Positions 1-6,089 of a DNA stretch of 10,428 bases are shown here, in pieces. How positions within the stretch are numbered: position 1 is the first letter of the stretch; each line of letters opens with the position of its first letter. The DNA is from an uncultured Muribaculaceae bacterium. GTDB taxonomy: Bacteria > Bacteroidota > Bacteroidia > Bacteroidales > Muribaculaceae. The DNA is taken from NCBI GenBank assembly GCA_910579305.1, contig CAJTTA010000051.1:1-10428 (forward strand), in the 5' to 3' direction. The notes below the pieces were generated by a model, which worked only from the letters and a program-made list of their open reading frames with translations, had not been told where the DNA came from and did not search any database. A program made the translations under genes and the position numbers.

Positions 1-73
1 CTAAATATTTGATAACGCTTCTTAAAAATTATGGATTCTGATGCGGTTGCCCTGTTTTACACCAATACAAGAA

Positions 74-103
74 TTGTCATATTAATTATTTTCACTAATT
101 TTG
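74..103 (+). promoter_or_regulatory. Bacteroidota-type promoter for the DUF3943 gene
   Basis: A TTG at 74-76 is followed after exactly 19 bases by TAATTTTG at 96-103. This matches the -33/-7 consensus of the Bacteroidota primary sigma factor (TTTG, N19-21, TAnnTTTG). Transcription would start near 108-112, leaving a leader of about 30 bases before the ATG at 140. The possible TTG start codon at 101 lies inside the -7 element, so it cannot be the translation start of this transcript. Confidence 0.7.
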
Positions 104-139
104 CAGACCGTACGGCAATCAACATTCCATGCTTATCTT

Positions 140-1708
140 ATGTGGCAAAGACTTCTTGTATTGATATTTATTGCAGCACTTGCATCCGAATCTTCGGCTC
201 AACTGTGGTGTGACAGCTTGCAGGCAGTCGCACCTGAAAGATATATTGTCGCCACCCCCGTACCGCCCGACAGTTCAGACGTGAGACGACTCTCACACAA
301 ATCATTCTGGAGAGCTACAGCCGAGACTGCAGGATTCAATATCGGCCTCTGGGCATTCGACAGATATGTACAGAAAGGCCATTATGCCTATATTTCCTGG
401 CAAACCATAAAGGAGAATTTCCGACACGGATTCGAGTGGGATAACGACCACCTCGGCACCAACATGTTCGCTCATCCCTACAACGGTTCGCTGTTCTTCA
501 ACGCCGGCCGCTCCAATGGCTTTAATTTCTGGCAATCAGAGTTGTTTGCTATAGGGGGGAGCGCCATGTGGGAAATGTTTATGGAAAAAGAGTATCCCTC
601 CACCAACGACATAATAGCGACCCCAATCGGTGGCGCGGCCATAGGCGAAGTGCTGTACCGCACATCCGATATTGTGCTGGATGACCGCACTCAGGGTTGG
701 GGACGTTTCGGCCGCGAACTGGCTGCGTTCGTAATCTCTCCGATGCGAGGATTCACGCGCCTTGTCACCGGCAGAGCATGGCAACGCAGGGCCACCACCG
801 GTCGCCGCTTCGGAACCCCTCCGGTGAGCGTGAGCTTCGGACTTGGCTCCCGTGTGCTCGTATATCATGACAATGACAATGTGAACAAGGGAGGGCTTGC
901 CGCGACAATAGCGATAGAATATGGCGACCGCTATACCGAGTCCGATTGCGCGCCTTACGATTATTTCTCTTTTTTCACAGAGCTGAATGCCATCAAGACC
1001 CAACCGCTTCTCTCGCGGATGGAAATCATAGGCAGGCTACTGTCTCGTGAGCTGATCGACGCCCCTTCATGCCGGCTCTCTCTCGGCATGTATCAGCATT
1101 TCGATTACTTCGACTCCGATACGATCAGCTCTCAAATCGCTGATCCATATCTCCCTCCTTGTGTAGTGCCGTACAAATTCGGCTCACCGGCATCGTTAGG
1201 GGCCGGCGCAATGTTGAGGTATGCCCCGTCTCCTCAGCATACCATAAACGCTCATTTACACGCAAATGCCGTTATTCTTGGCGGGATCCTCACTGATTTC
1301 TATCGCTATTACAACCGCAACTATAACTGGGGATCAGGTTTCTCTCTTAAATTCGGCGCGGAATGGCTTCTTGCCAAGAATAATATCATAATTTCTGCAA
1401 CCGACAGGATGTATCGTCTCTACACTTGGCGCGGCTCTAATTCAGACGCAGTGCAGACACCTACAGAGAAACCGCTCAATATTCAGGGGGATGTATCCGC
1501 CTCTACATTCAATCATCTTGACATTAGCATTGGTTGCAGAATATGGCAACAACTTTATCTTAACACCTCTGTCAACTGGTATCACCGCAACTCTCGATAT
1601 GACAAATATATGGAATGGATTGTCGACGGTACATATGCAAGTACCTCTGAAGTCATTGCCACTGCCGACCAATGGGGCCTGAATTTTATGCTGGTATATA
1701 AATTGTAA
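140..1708 (+). CDS. DUF3943 domain protein, predicted outer-membrane-associated
   Basis: This is a 522-residue secreted protein of unknown function. The ATG at 140 is chosen because it begins a clean signal peptide: Trp-Gln-Arg, a hydrophobic core at residues 5-15, and ESSA|Q as a signal peptidase I site after residue 20. The frame also opens at a TTG at 101, but that falls in the promoter. Residues about 90-210 carry the DUF3943 signature: GFEWDNDHLGTNMFAHPY, then GSLFFNAGRSNGFNFWQS, then a small-residue-rich stretch (TPIGGAAIGE) and a GWGRFGRE segment. The rest, from about 225 to 522, alternates polar and aromatic residues in short strand-like blocks, as in outer-membrane barrels, although it ends in KL and not the usual aromatic residue. 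No lipobox cysteine is present. DUF3943 proteins are widespread in Bacteroidota and often annotated as putative outer-membrane proteins; barrel topology here is inferred. It is preceded by its own promoter. Confidence 0.85.
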   Translation: MWQRLLVLIFIAALASESSAQLWCDSLQAVAPERYIVATPVPPDSSDVRRLSHKSFWRATAETAGFNIGLWAFDRYVQKGHYAYISWQTIKENFRHGFEWDNDHLGTNMFAHPYNGSLFFNAGRSNGFNFWQSELFAIGGSAMWEMFMEKEYPSTNDIIATPIGGAAIGEVLYRTSDIVLDDRTQGWGRFGRELAAFVISPMRGFTRLVTGRAWQRRATTGRRFGTPPVSVSFGLGSRVLVYHDNDNVNKGGLAATIAIEYGDRYTESDCAPYDYFSFFTELNAIKTQPLLSRMEIIGRLLSRELIDAPSCRLSLGMYQHFDYFDSDTISSQIADPYLPPCVVPYKFGSPASLGAGAMLRYAPSPQHTINAHLHANAVILGGILTDFYRYYNRNYNWGSGFSLKFGAEWLLAKNNIIISATDRMYRLYTWRGSNSDAVQTPTEKPLNIQGDVSASTFNHLDISIGCRIWQQLYLNTSVNWYHRNSRYDKYMEWIVDGTYASTSEVIATADQWGLNFMLVYKL

Positions 1709-1839
1709 TAGGGATAAAAGAATATCCTGCAGGACTGAACTTTAACATTTATAGCTCGAACCATCGTAAGCCGCCGCATGTTATAATATCAGAACTACGA
1801 GAAACATACCTCCTTTATAAACTTAATAATTTTAATATT

Positions 1840-2046
1840 ATGAAAGCACTTTCTATTATTTGTTACATTATCGGAGCCTGTCTGCTTGCAGCCTCATGCT
1901 TCACAAGCGGAGTAGCTCTCACATGGTGGCTCGGCGGAGCGTCAATAGTGCTTCTTGTGCTTGGATGTATCTTCCAGTTCAATCAGAAGAAGCATGAAGT
2001 AAACGATGTGATCGATGCCGAACGCAGCACACACATGCATGCATGA
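1840..2046 (+). CDS. Small two-helix inner-membrane protein, hypothetical
   Basis: This 68-residue protein has two hydrophobic segments, at about residues 4-21 and 25-46. A short turn with two tryptophans (TWWLGG) lies between or at the start of the second segment. A charged tail follows (QKKHEVNDVIDAERS, ending HMHA). The layout predicts a hairpin in the inner membrane with a cytoplasmic tail. The ATG at 1840 sits behind an AT-rich leader without a Shine-Dalgarno sequence, which is usual for the phylum. I do not recognise a named family. The 131-base gap from the DUF3943 gene has no obvious promoter or strong terminator, so co-transcription is possible. A structured terminator follows its stop. 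That it is a real gene rests on the coherent membrane profile and position. Confidence 0.65.
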   Translation: MKALSIICYIIGACLLAASCFTSGVALTWWLGGASIVLLVLGCIFQFNQKKHEVNDVIDAERSTHMHA

Positions 2047-2088
2047 ACCATGCATGAGACATATAGACTTCAATAATCCTTTCATTAA

Positions 2089-2144
2089 AGCCACTTCGCA
2101 CAGGGGTTCCGCATAAGAACCGATGTACGGAATGGCTCTTTTCT
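2089..2144 (+). terminator. Branched hairpin terminator between convergent genes
   Basis: The outer stem pairs AGCCA at 2089-2093 with TGGCT at 2133-2137 and continues inward, with one mismatch and one G-U pair, through TTCG (2095-2098) and CGGA. An inner hairpin pairs GGTTC (2105-2109) with GAACC (2117-2121) around a 7-base loop. CTTTTCT follows on the plus strand, fitting an intrinsic terminator for the small membrane-protein gene. On the minus strand the following bases (CTTTAATG) are less T-rich, so termination of the convergent operon here is only possible. Confidence 0.6.
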
Positions 2145-2147
2145 ATT

Positions 2148-2906
2148 CTATAATGCAGGCGAATTCAAACGCCCTCGAAGCAGAGCGGCAGATTGCGCGA
2201 GCGTATCAGGCTTGCCTATGTCAAGCAGAGTGAGATCCGGTGCCTTCATGTGCCTTATGTCTTTTCCTTCCCCGGCCTTAAGAAGATAATAGTCAATTAT
2301 ACTGAACTTTTCCCCCAGTCCGCATGCAGCCATTTCCGTGACAAGGGCCGCAGATATGACATGAATGCCGCTGAATGCCTCTTGAGTCATAGACTCTGTG
2401 GCGAGAAAGCCCTCCGGGCGCCAGGTGTCAAGACTAAGATTGTGCCAGCCTTTAAGGAATCCTTCGGAATCAAAGACAAGCCTCCGGCTTGAATCACGAC
2501 CTGAAGTGAGCAACGTGGCTGCAGCCCCTTGGCGCTTATGCTCGGCCATAAGCGCCCGGAGAGGAGCATTGCTCAATATATCCACATTGTGCACAAGCAC
2601 AGGCTCATCATCGGCACATATCATAGATGCGGCCTTGAGGAGCGCGCCTCCCGTGTCGAGCAATGACTCTCGCTCATCACTCACGAGAATTTCAGCATTG
2701 AAATCATGCCGGGCAAGAAACTCCTCGATCTGCTCTGCAAAATGGTGTACATTCACTGTAATGTTATTGAATCCCTCGGCGATAAGCCTCTCTATCACTC
2801 TTTGAAGCATAGGCACTCCTTCCACAGGCACGAGTGCCTTGGGATGTGACAAAGTCCAGGGACGGAGACGGGTGCCGAGACCGGCGGCAAGTATAAATGC
2901 TTTCAT
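2148..2906 (-). CDS. MurU-like sugar-1-phosphate nucleotidyltransferase
   Basis: A 252-residue cytoplasmic enzyme of the NTP_transferase fold. Such enzymes join a sugar 1-phosphate to an NTP, giving an NDP-sugar and pyrophosphate. The N-terminal signature AAGLGTRLRPWT (residues 7-18) and HPKALVPV with Lys23 bind the nucleotide. LLDTGGAL (83-90) forms part of the active site. Asp109 in VHNVDIL and Asp229 in LLDIGKPDTL fit the two metal-binding aspartates, and FSGIHVIS (178-185) is the usual sugar-side strand. Length and motifs match MurU, N-acetylmuramate alpha-1-phosphate uridylyltransferase, better than the longer mannose-1-phosphate guanylyltransferases with left-handed helix tails. It starts inside the stop codon of the upstream kinase gene (ATGA overlap), which implies translational coupling and a shared pathway, as with AmgK-MurU in Pseudomonas. 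The substrate is inferred, so no symbol is given; a GDP- or dTDP-sugar product cannot be excluded. Confidence 0.85.
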   Translation of the reverse strand: MKAFILAAGLGTRLRPWTLSHPKALVPVEGVPMLQRVIERLIAEGFNNITVNVHHFAEQIEEFLARHDFNAEILVSDERESLLDTGGALLKAASMICADDEPVLVHNVDILSNAPLRALMAEHKRQGAAATLLTSGRDSSRRLVFDSEGFLKGWHNLSLDTWRPEGFLATESMTQEAFSGIHVISAALVTEMAACGLGEKFSIIDYYLLKAGEGKDIRHMKAPDLTLLDIGKPDTLAQSAALLRGRLNSPAL

Positions 2907-4306
2907 AACTTAAGATCAATGTTCTGCTCTCTGTGACACAGATGTATTGCCACCTCATCCTCGGGAAAAATCTCCCGGAGCATCCGGGCCATGTGCTCGG
3001 CACAATACACTGATCGATGCTGACCTCCCGTGCAGCCGAACCCTATCTGCAGGTTGCTGAATCCCCTCGACAGGTAACGGGCCACCGCCGGTTCTGTCAA
3101 TGCGAGAACATTACTGAGAAACTTCTGCACCTCTTCCCTCTCCTCAAGAAATTCCATGACCGGCACATCTCGGCCCGTGAGATGGCGGTAACGCTCATAT
3201 CGACCCGGATTATGCATGGCCCGACAGTCAAACATGAATCCACCGCCATTACCCGTAAGATCCTCAGGATAGCCCTGTTTATACGAAAAGCTGAACACAC
3301 TCACCAGAAGCCTGCCGTCATCTGCTCTGCGCCGGAAGCGTTCCATGCTTGCCACCGCGTCCAGGCATCTCCTCAGCTCCTTAAGCGCCGGAAATGCGCA
3401 GGAAGCAAGAAGCTCACGCACATTATCGAGAGCACCGGGTATGCTTTCCACAAAATGAGCCTTGCGCTGAGTGAGGCCGCGAAGGCCATAGGCTCCGAGC
3501 ACCTGAAGGGTGCGTATCCACAGCATTGTGCGCAATGACTCTTCCATCGCTGCCTCTGTCACGCAGCGATGCCTGCCCAGCGCTTCCATGTAAGTCTTGA
3601 CCATGCGCTGCCGGAAGGAGGCGGAAAACCCTGCACGCGCCTGCCACAAGAAAGATGCCACATCATAAAACAATGGAGCCCGTCGGGCACTCTGAAAATC
3701 GATAAACCATGGAGAGCCATCGTGAATCATGACATTACGACTCTGGCAGTCACGCAATGAAAGGCCCATCAGCTCGGGAGGAGTATCGGCCACAGCACGG
3801 GCCAAAGACTCAAAATCCTGTTCAAGCGCATCCTCATCGGCCTCCACGCCAGCTGCCTTGAGGAAACAATATTTGAAATAATTCAGATCATTCATTACAT
3901 GACGGAATGTCATGTCGGTCACGGGATAAAGCATCTCCTCCGTAATGCCTGAAGCGAGCTGCATATCCGGGAGCGTTCTCATGACTGCTTCCACATATTC
4001 CTCAGCCTCAGGTGATGACAACATGGAAAAAAGCGACATGTCGCCAAGATCCTGTTGCAGATATGCCATGCCGTCATCCGATACCACGTATACCTCCGGC
4101 ACATTACAATCACATGATCGGAACGCCCGCGAGAGATTGACAAAAGCCTCATTCTCACGTCGGTCAGTACCTATTACTCCTATCACGCTTCCAGCCTTGC
4201 CACTGAGGCGAAAATAACGGCGTGCGCTTCCGCTTCCCGATATAGGTTGCATCTCTTCCACATCATGGCCGGAATATTTCTTATAAAGATTGTGTAGTCT
4301 TTCCAT
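2903..4306 (-). CDS. Phosphotransferase (AmgK-like) fused to a RapZ C-terminal domain
   Basis: A 467-residue two-domain protein. Residues 1 to about 325 form an APH-type kinase. They hold a glycine/serine-rich nucleotide loop (SGSGSARRYFRL, 23-34), a catalytic loop LRDCQSRNVM (184-193) with Asp186 and Asn191, and a metal-binding Asp203 in FIDFQSAR. This resembles AmgK, the anomeric kinase for N-acetylmuramate and N-acetylglucosamine. Residues about 333-463 match the C-terminal domain of RapZ: VSVFSFSYKQG (335-345), FDCRAMHNP (359-367) and GCTGGQHRSVY (424-434). In E. coli that domain binds glucosamine-6-phosphate and contacts small RNAs and partner proteins. The RapZ N-terminal P-loop domain is absent. 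The ATG at 4306 lies about 20 bases beyond a promoter -7 element. The ATGA overlap with the MurU-like gene supports a joint role in amino-sugar salvage for cell-wall synthesis. The kinase substrate and the role of the RapZ domain are inferred. Confidence 0.88.
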   Translation of the reverse strand: MERLHNLYKKYSGHDVEEMQPISGSGSARRYFRLSGKAGSVIGVIGTDRRENEAFVNLSRAFRSCDCNVPEVYVVSDDGMAYLQQDLGDMSLFSMLSSPEAEEYVEAVMRTLPDMQLASGITEEMLYPVTDMTFRHVMNDLNYFKYCFLKAAGVEADEDALEQDFESLARAVADTPPELMGLSLRDCQSRNVMIHDGSPWFIDFQSARRAPLFYDVASFLWQARAGFSASFRQRMVKTYMEALGRHRCVTEAAMEESLRTMLWIRTLQVLGAYGLRGLTQRKAHFVESIPGALDNVRELLASCAFPALKELRRCLDAVASMERFRRRADDGRLLVSVFSFSYKQGYPEDLTGNGGGFMFDCRAMHNPGRYERYRHLTGRDVPVMEFLEEREEVQKFLSNVLALTEPAVARYLSRGFSNLQIGFGCTGGQHRSVYCAEHMARMLREIFPEDEVAIHLCHREQNIDLKL

Positions 4307-4328
4307 TTGCCTCTTACTTACTAAGGTG

Positions 4329-4361
4329 CAAAATTAGCAAAATACTTTTGAAAATTCCCAA
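4329..4361 (-). promoter_or_regulatory. Probable promoter of the kinase-nucleotidyltransferase operon
   Basis: On the minus strand TAATTTTG (plus-strand 4336 down to 4329) matches the Bacteroidota -7 element TAnnTTTG. It lies 22 bases upstream of the kinase ATG. A TTTG (plus-strand 4362 to 4359) lies 22 bases further upstream, slightly more than the usual 19-21, so the -33 element is weak. The leader would be very short, about 15 bases. Confidence 0.5.
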
Positions 4362-4377
4362 AGAATTCGTAACTTCG
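4347..4377 (+). promoter_or_regulatory. Promoter of pgk
   Basis: TTTG at 4347-4350 is followed after 19 bases by TAACTTCG at 4370-4377. This is a one-base variant (TTCG for TTTG) of the Bacteroidota -7 element. Transcription would begin near 4383-4386, giving a leader of about 60 bases before the ATG at 4444. The -33 element lies within the divergent kinase promoter region, so the two promoters interleave. A TACTTTTG at 4343-4350 also matches the -7 pattern but would start a transcript about 85 bases upstream of the gene. Confidence 0.6.
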
Positions 4378-4443
4378 CGCATTAATTGCAACATATCACA
4401 TTCCCGTGTGTTGTATGATGTGTATAACCATAACTTAATTATA

Positions 4444-5694
4444 ATGGCAAATATTGATAATTACGATTTCTCCGGAAAGAAAGCTATCGTGCGCGTTGAC
4501 TTCAACGTGCCTCTTGATGAGAACGGCCACATCACAGATGACACCCGCATACGCGGCGCTCTTCCCACTCTTAAGAAAATCCTGGCCGACGGCGGCTCCC
4601 TCATTCTCATGAGCCACATGGGCAAGCCCAAAGGCAAGGTGAACCCCAAGTTCTCCCTGAGTCAGATTCGCGAAGACGTAGCCAAGGCGCTCGGCACCGA
4701 TGTGCAGTTTGCCCCCGACTGCGCCAACGCCAGTGAAGCTGCAGCCGCACTCAAGCCGGGCCAGGTGCTCCTGCTTGAAAACCTCCGCTTCTATCCTGAG
4801 GAAGAGGGCAAGCCCGTAGGAATCGACAAGAATGATCCGGCTTACGAGCAGGCCAAGAAAGATATGAAAGAGAGCCAGAAGGAGTTTGCCAAGACTCTTG
4901 CATCATATGCCGATGTATATGTGAACGATGCGTTCGGCACCGCCCACCGTAAGCATGCCTCCACAGCCGTGATCGCCGATTATTTCACTCCCGACAGCAA
5001 AATGCTCGGCTATCTCATGGAGAAAGAGGTGAAGGCAGTGGACAATATCCTCTCCGACATAAAGCGCCCCTTCACAGCCATCATGGGCGGCTCCAAGGTG
5101 AGCACAAAAATCGGCATTATCGAAAACCTTATGGATAAGGTGGACAACCTCATCCTCTGCGGAGGCATGACCTATACCTTTGCAAAGGCGCTCGGCGGGA
5201 AAATAGGCAACTCCATATGCGAGGATGACAAACTTCAGCTCGCTCTCGACATTATCGAGAAGGCAAAGCAGAAGGGAGTGAATCTCGTGCTCGGCACCGA
5301 CTGCGTGGCAGCCGACGCATTCAGCAATGATGCCAAGACAATGGTGTGCCCGAGCAATGACATACCCGAAGGATGGGAAGGACTCGATGCCGGCCCCGAA
5401 ACCCGCAAGGCATTCCGCGATGCAATTCTCCCGGCCAAGACCATACTCTGGAACGGCCCCGCAGGAGTATTCGAATTCGATAATTTCACAGCAGGCAGCC
5501 GTGCCATAGCTGAGGCAATCGTAGAAGCTACTGACAACGGAGCATTCTCCCTCGTAGGCGGCGGCGACTCCGTGGCATGTGTCAACAAATTCGGAATGGC
5601 CGACTCCGTGAGCTATGTCTCCACCGGCGGCGGCGCTCTGCTTGAGGCTATCGAAGGCAAGGTTCTGCCAGGCATAGCAGCCATCAAGCAGTAA
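4444..5694 (+). CDS. pgk: Phosphoglycerate kinase
   Basis: A 416-residue cytoplasmic enzyme of lower glycolysis and gluconeogenesis that interconverts 1,3-bisphosphoglycerate + ADP and 3-phosphoglycerate + ATP. The signatures run in family order: VRVDFNVPL (16-24), DDTRIRGALPT (32-42), MSHMGKPKG (56-64), LLLENLRFYPEEEG (109-122), YVNDAFGTAHR (159-169), MGGSKVSTK (214-222), WNGPAGVFE (336-344), VGGGDSV (371-377) and STGGGALLE (393-401). All segments for 3-phosphoglycerate and nucleotide binding look intact. It is about 30 residues longer than E. coli PGK, mostly from a charged insert at about 123-147, which is usual for the phylum. The ATG at 4444 is chosen because MANIDNYDFSG is the normal N-terminus. 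The frame stays open to a TTG at 4348, but that codon lies in the promoter -33 element. It is probably transcribed alone. Confidence 0.98.
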   Translation: MANIDNYDFSGKKAIVRVDFNVPLDENGHITDDTRIRGALPTLKKILADGGSLILMSHMGKPKGKVNPKFSLSQIREDVAKALGTDVQFAPDCANASEAAAALKPGQVLLLENLRFYPEEEGKPVGIDKNDPAYEQAKKDMKESQKEFAKTLASYADVYVNDAFGTAHRKHASTAVIADYFTPDSKMLGYLMEKEVKAVDNILSDIKRPFTAIMGGSKVSTKIGIIENLMDKVDNLILCGGMTYTFAKALGGKIGNSICEDDKLQLALDIIEKAKQKGVNLVLGTDCVAADAFSNDAKTMVCPSNDIPEGWEGLDAGPETRKAFRDAILPAKTILWNGPAGVFEFDNFTAGSRAIAEAIVEATDNGAFSLVGGGDSVACVNKFGMADSVSYVSTGGGALLEAIEGKVLPGIAAIKQ

Positions 5695-5715
5695 TCAGCC
5701 CGCACTATAATATTC

Positions 5716-5766
5716 ATAATAGCCTCATGGATAATTTTGCTGCAAAATTTATTCATGAGGCATTAT
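5716..5766. repeat. Long near-perfect inverted repeat after pgk
   Basis: The arms 5716-5740 and 5742-5766 pair almost completely around one central T. The pairing is 8 bp of TTTTGC-type tip stem, then a stem including GCCTCATG/CATGAGGC, then 5 AT pairs, with single bulges at 5721 and 5750 and one G-U pair. In total this is about 24 base pairs. It begins 22 bases after the pgk stop. No T-tract follows, so it is not a standard intrinsic terminator. It may stabilise or process the pgk mRNA 3' end, act as a weak terminator in both directions, or be a small repeat element. Confidence 0.8.
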
Positions 5767-5819
5767 TATACACAGGCAAATACCTACATGGCACAACATC
5801 GAATACCGATGCATAACAC

Positions 5820-5902
5820 TGCCGGAAGCGACTCCGACACACACTTAAAAATACTCAAAGCAGGCTTCCGGCACCAAAAACATGTTGCAAAACATGTTTT
5901 TT
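5820..5902 (+). other. Two adjacent inverted repeats upstream of the exb promoter
   Basis: TGCCGGAAGC (5820-5829) pairs perfectly with GCTTCCGGCA (5864-5873), enclosing 34 bases. Immediately downstream AAAAACATG (5876-5884) pairs with CATGTTTTT (5893-5901) around an 8-base loop, ending in a T-run at 5897-5902. The second element is terminator-like but AT-rich. Together they could end pgk transcription just ahead of the exb promoter. No coding signal was seen in 5767-5916; a 65-codon open frame across 5737-5934 overlaps these structures and looks spurious. Confidence 0.5.
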
Positions 5903-5916
5903 ACCACAATCCAACC

Positions 5917-5947
5917 TTTGCCGTGTCTAAATAATTCCGTAATTTTG
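5917..5947 (+). promoter_or_regulatory. Promoter of the exbB-exbD-exbD-tonB operon
   Basis: TTTG at 5917-5920, exactly 19 bases, then TAATTTTG at 5940-5947 is a full match to the Bacteroidota -33/-7 consensus. Transcription would start near 5952-5956, leaving a leader of about 135 bases before the exbB ATG at 6090. The leader is AT-rich near the start codon (AACAACCAAAATTTCTC) and has no Shine-Dalgarno sequence. No recognised riboswitch or Fur-like palindrome was seen in it. Confidence 0.8.
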
Positions 5948-6089
5948 CAAAGTTATATTGACAGCGCAATAATACATGCTTTCCTCACGTATATAACTTG
6001 TACCCGGCAGCGGCTAAAGTCTGCAGCCATATAAAAACGAACAGATAAAACAACTTATATTAACAACCAAAATTTCTCACAACATCACT

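Noticed and set aside
31..213. 60-codon open frame at the left edge of the plus strand
   Set aside because: It runs across the DUF3943 promoter and signal peptide in another frame, and its product has no domain or membrane logic.
536..1003. 155-codon minus-strand open frame inside the DUF3943 gene
   Set aside because: It overlaps the conserved DUF3943 block and has no family features, so it looks like a chance shadow.
1711..1734. Small hairpin and a TCCTGCAGGA palindrome just after the DUF3943 stop
   Set aside because: The stem is only 5 pairs and no T-tract follows, so it does not qualify as a terminator.
2032..2057. Tandem ATGCATGA repeats at the end of the small membrane-protein gene
   Set aside because: Only two short copies 11 bases apart, partly dictated by the His-Met-His codons; too little to call a repeat element or binding site.
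3017..3538. 173-codon open frame antisense to the kinase-RapZ_C gene
   Set aside because: It lies fully opposite conserved RapZ-domain and kinase sequence. The minus-strand product has clear family motifs, while this one does not.
5737..5934. 65-codon open frame between pgk and exbB
   Set aside because: It begins inside the long hairpin, crosses two other inverted repeats and ends in the exb promoter. Its composition looks random.
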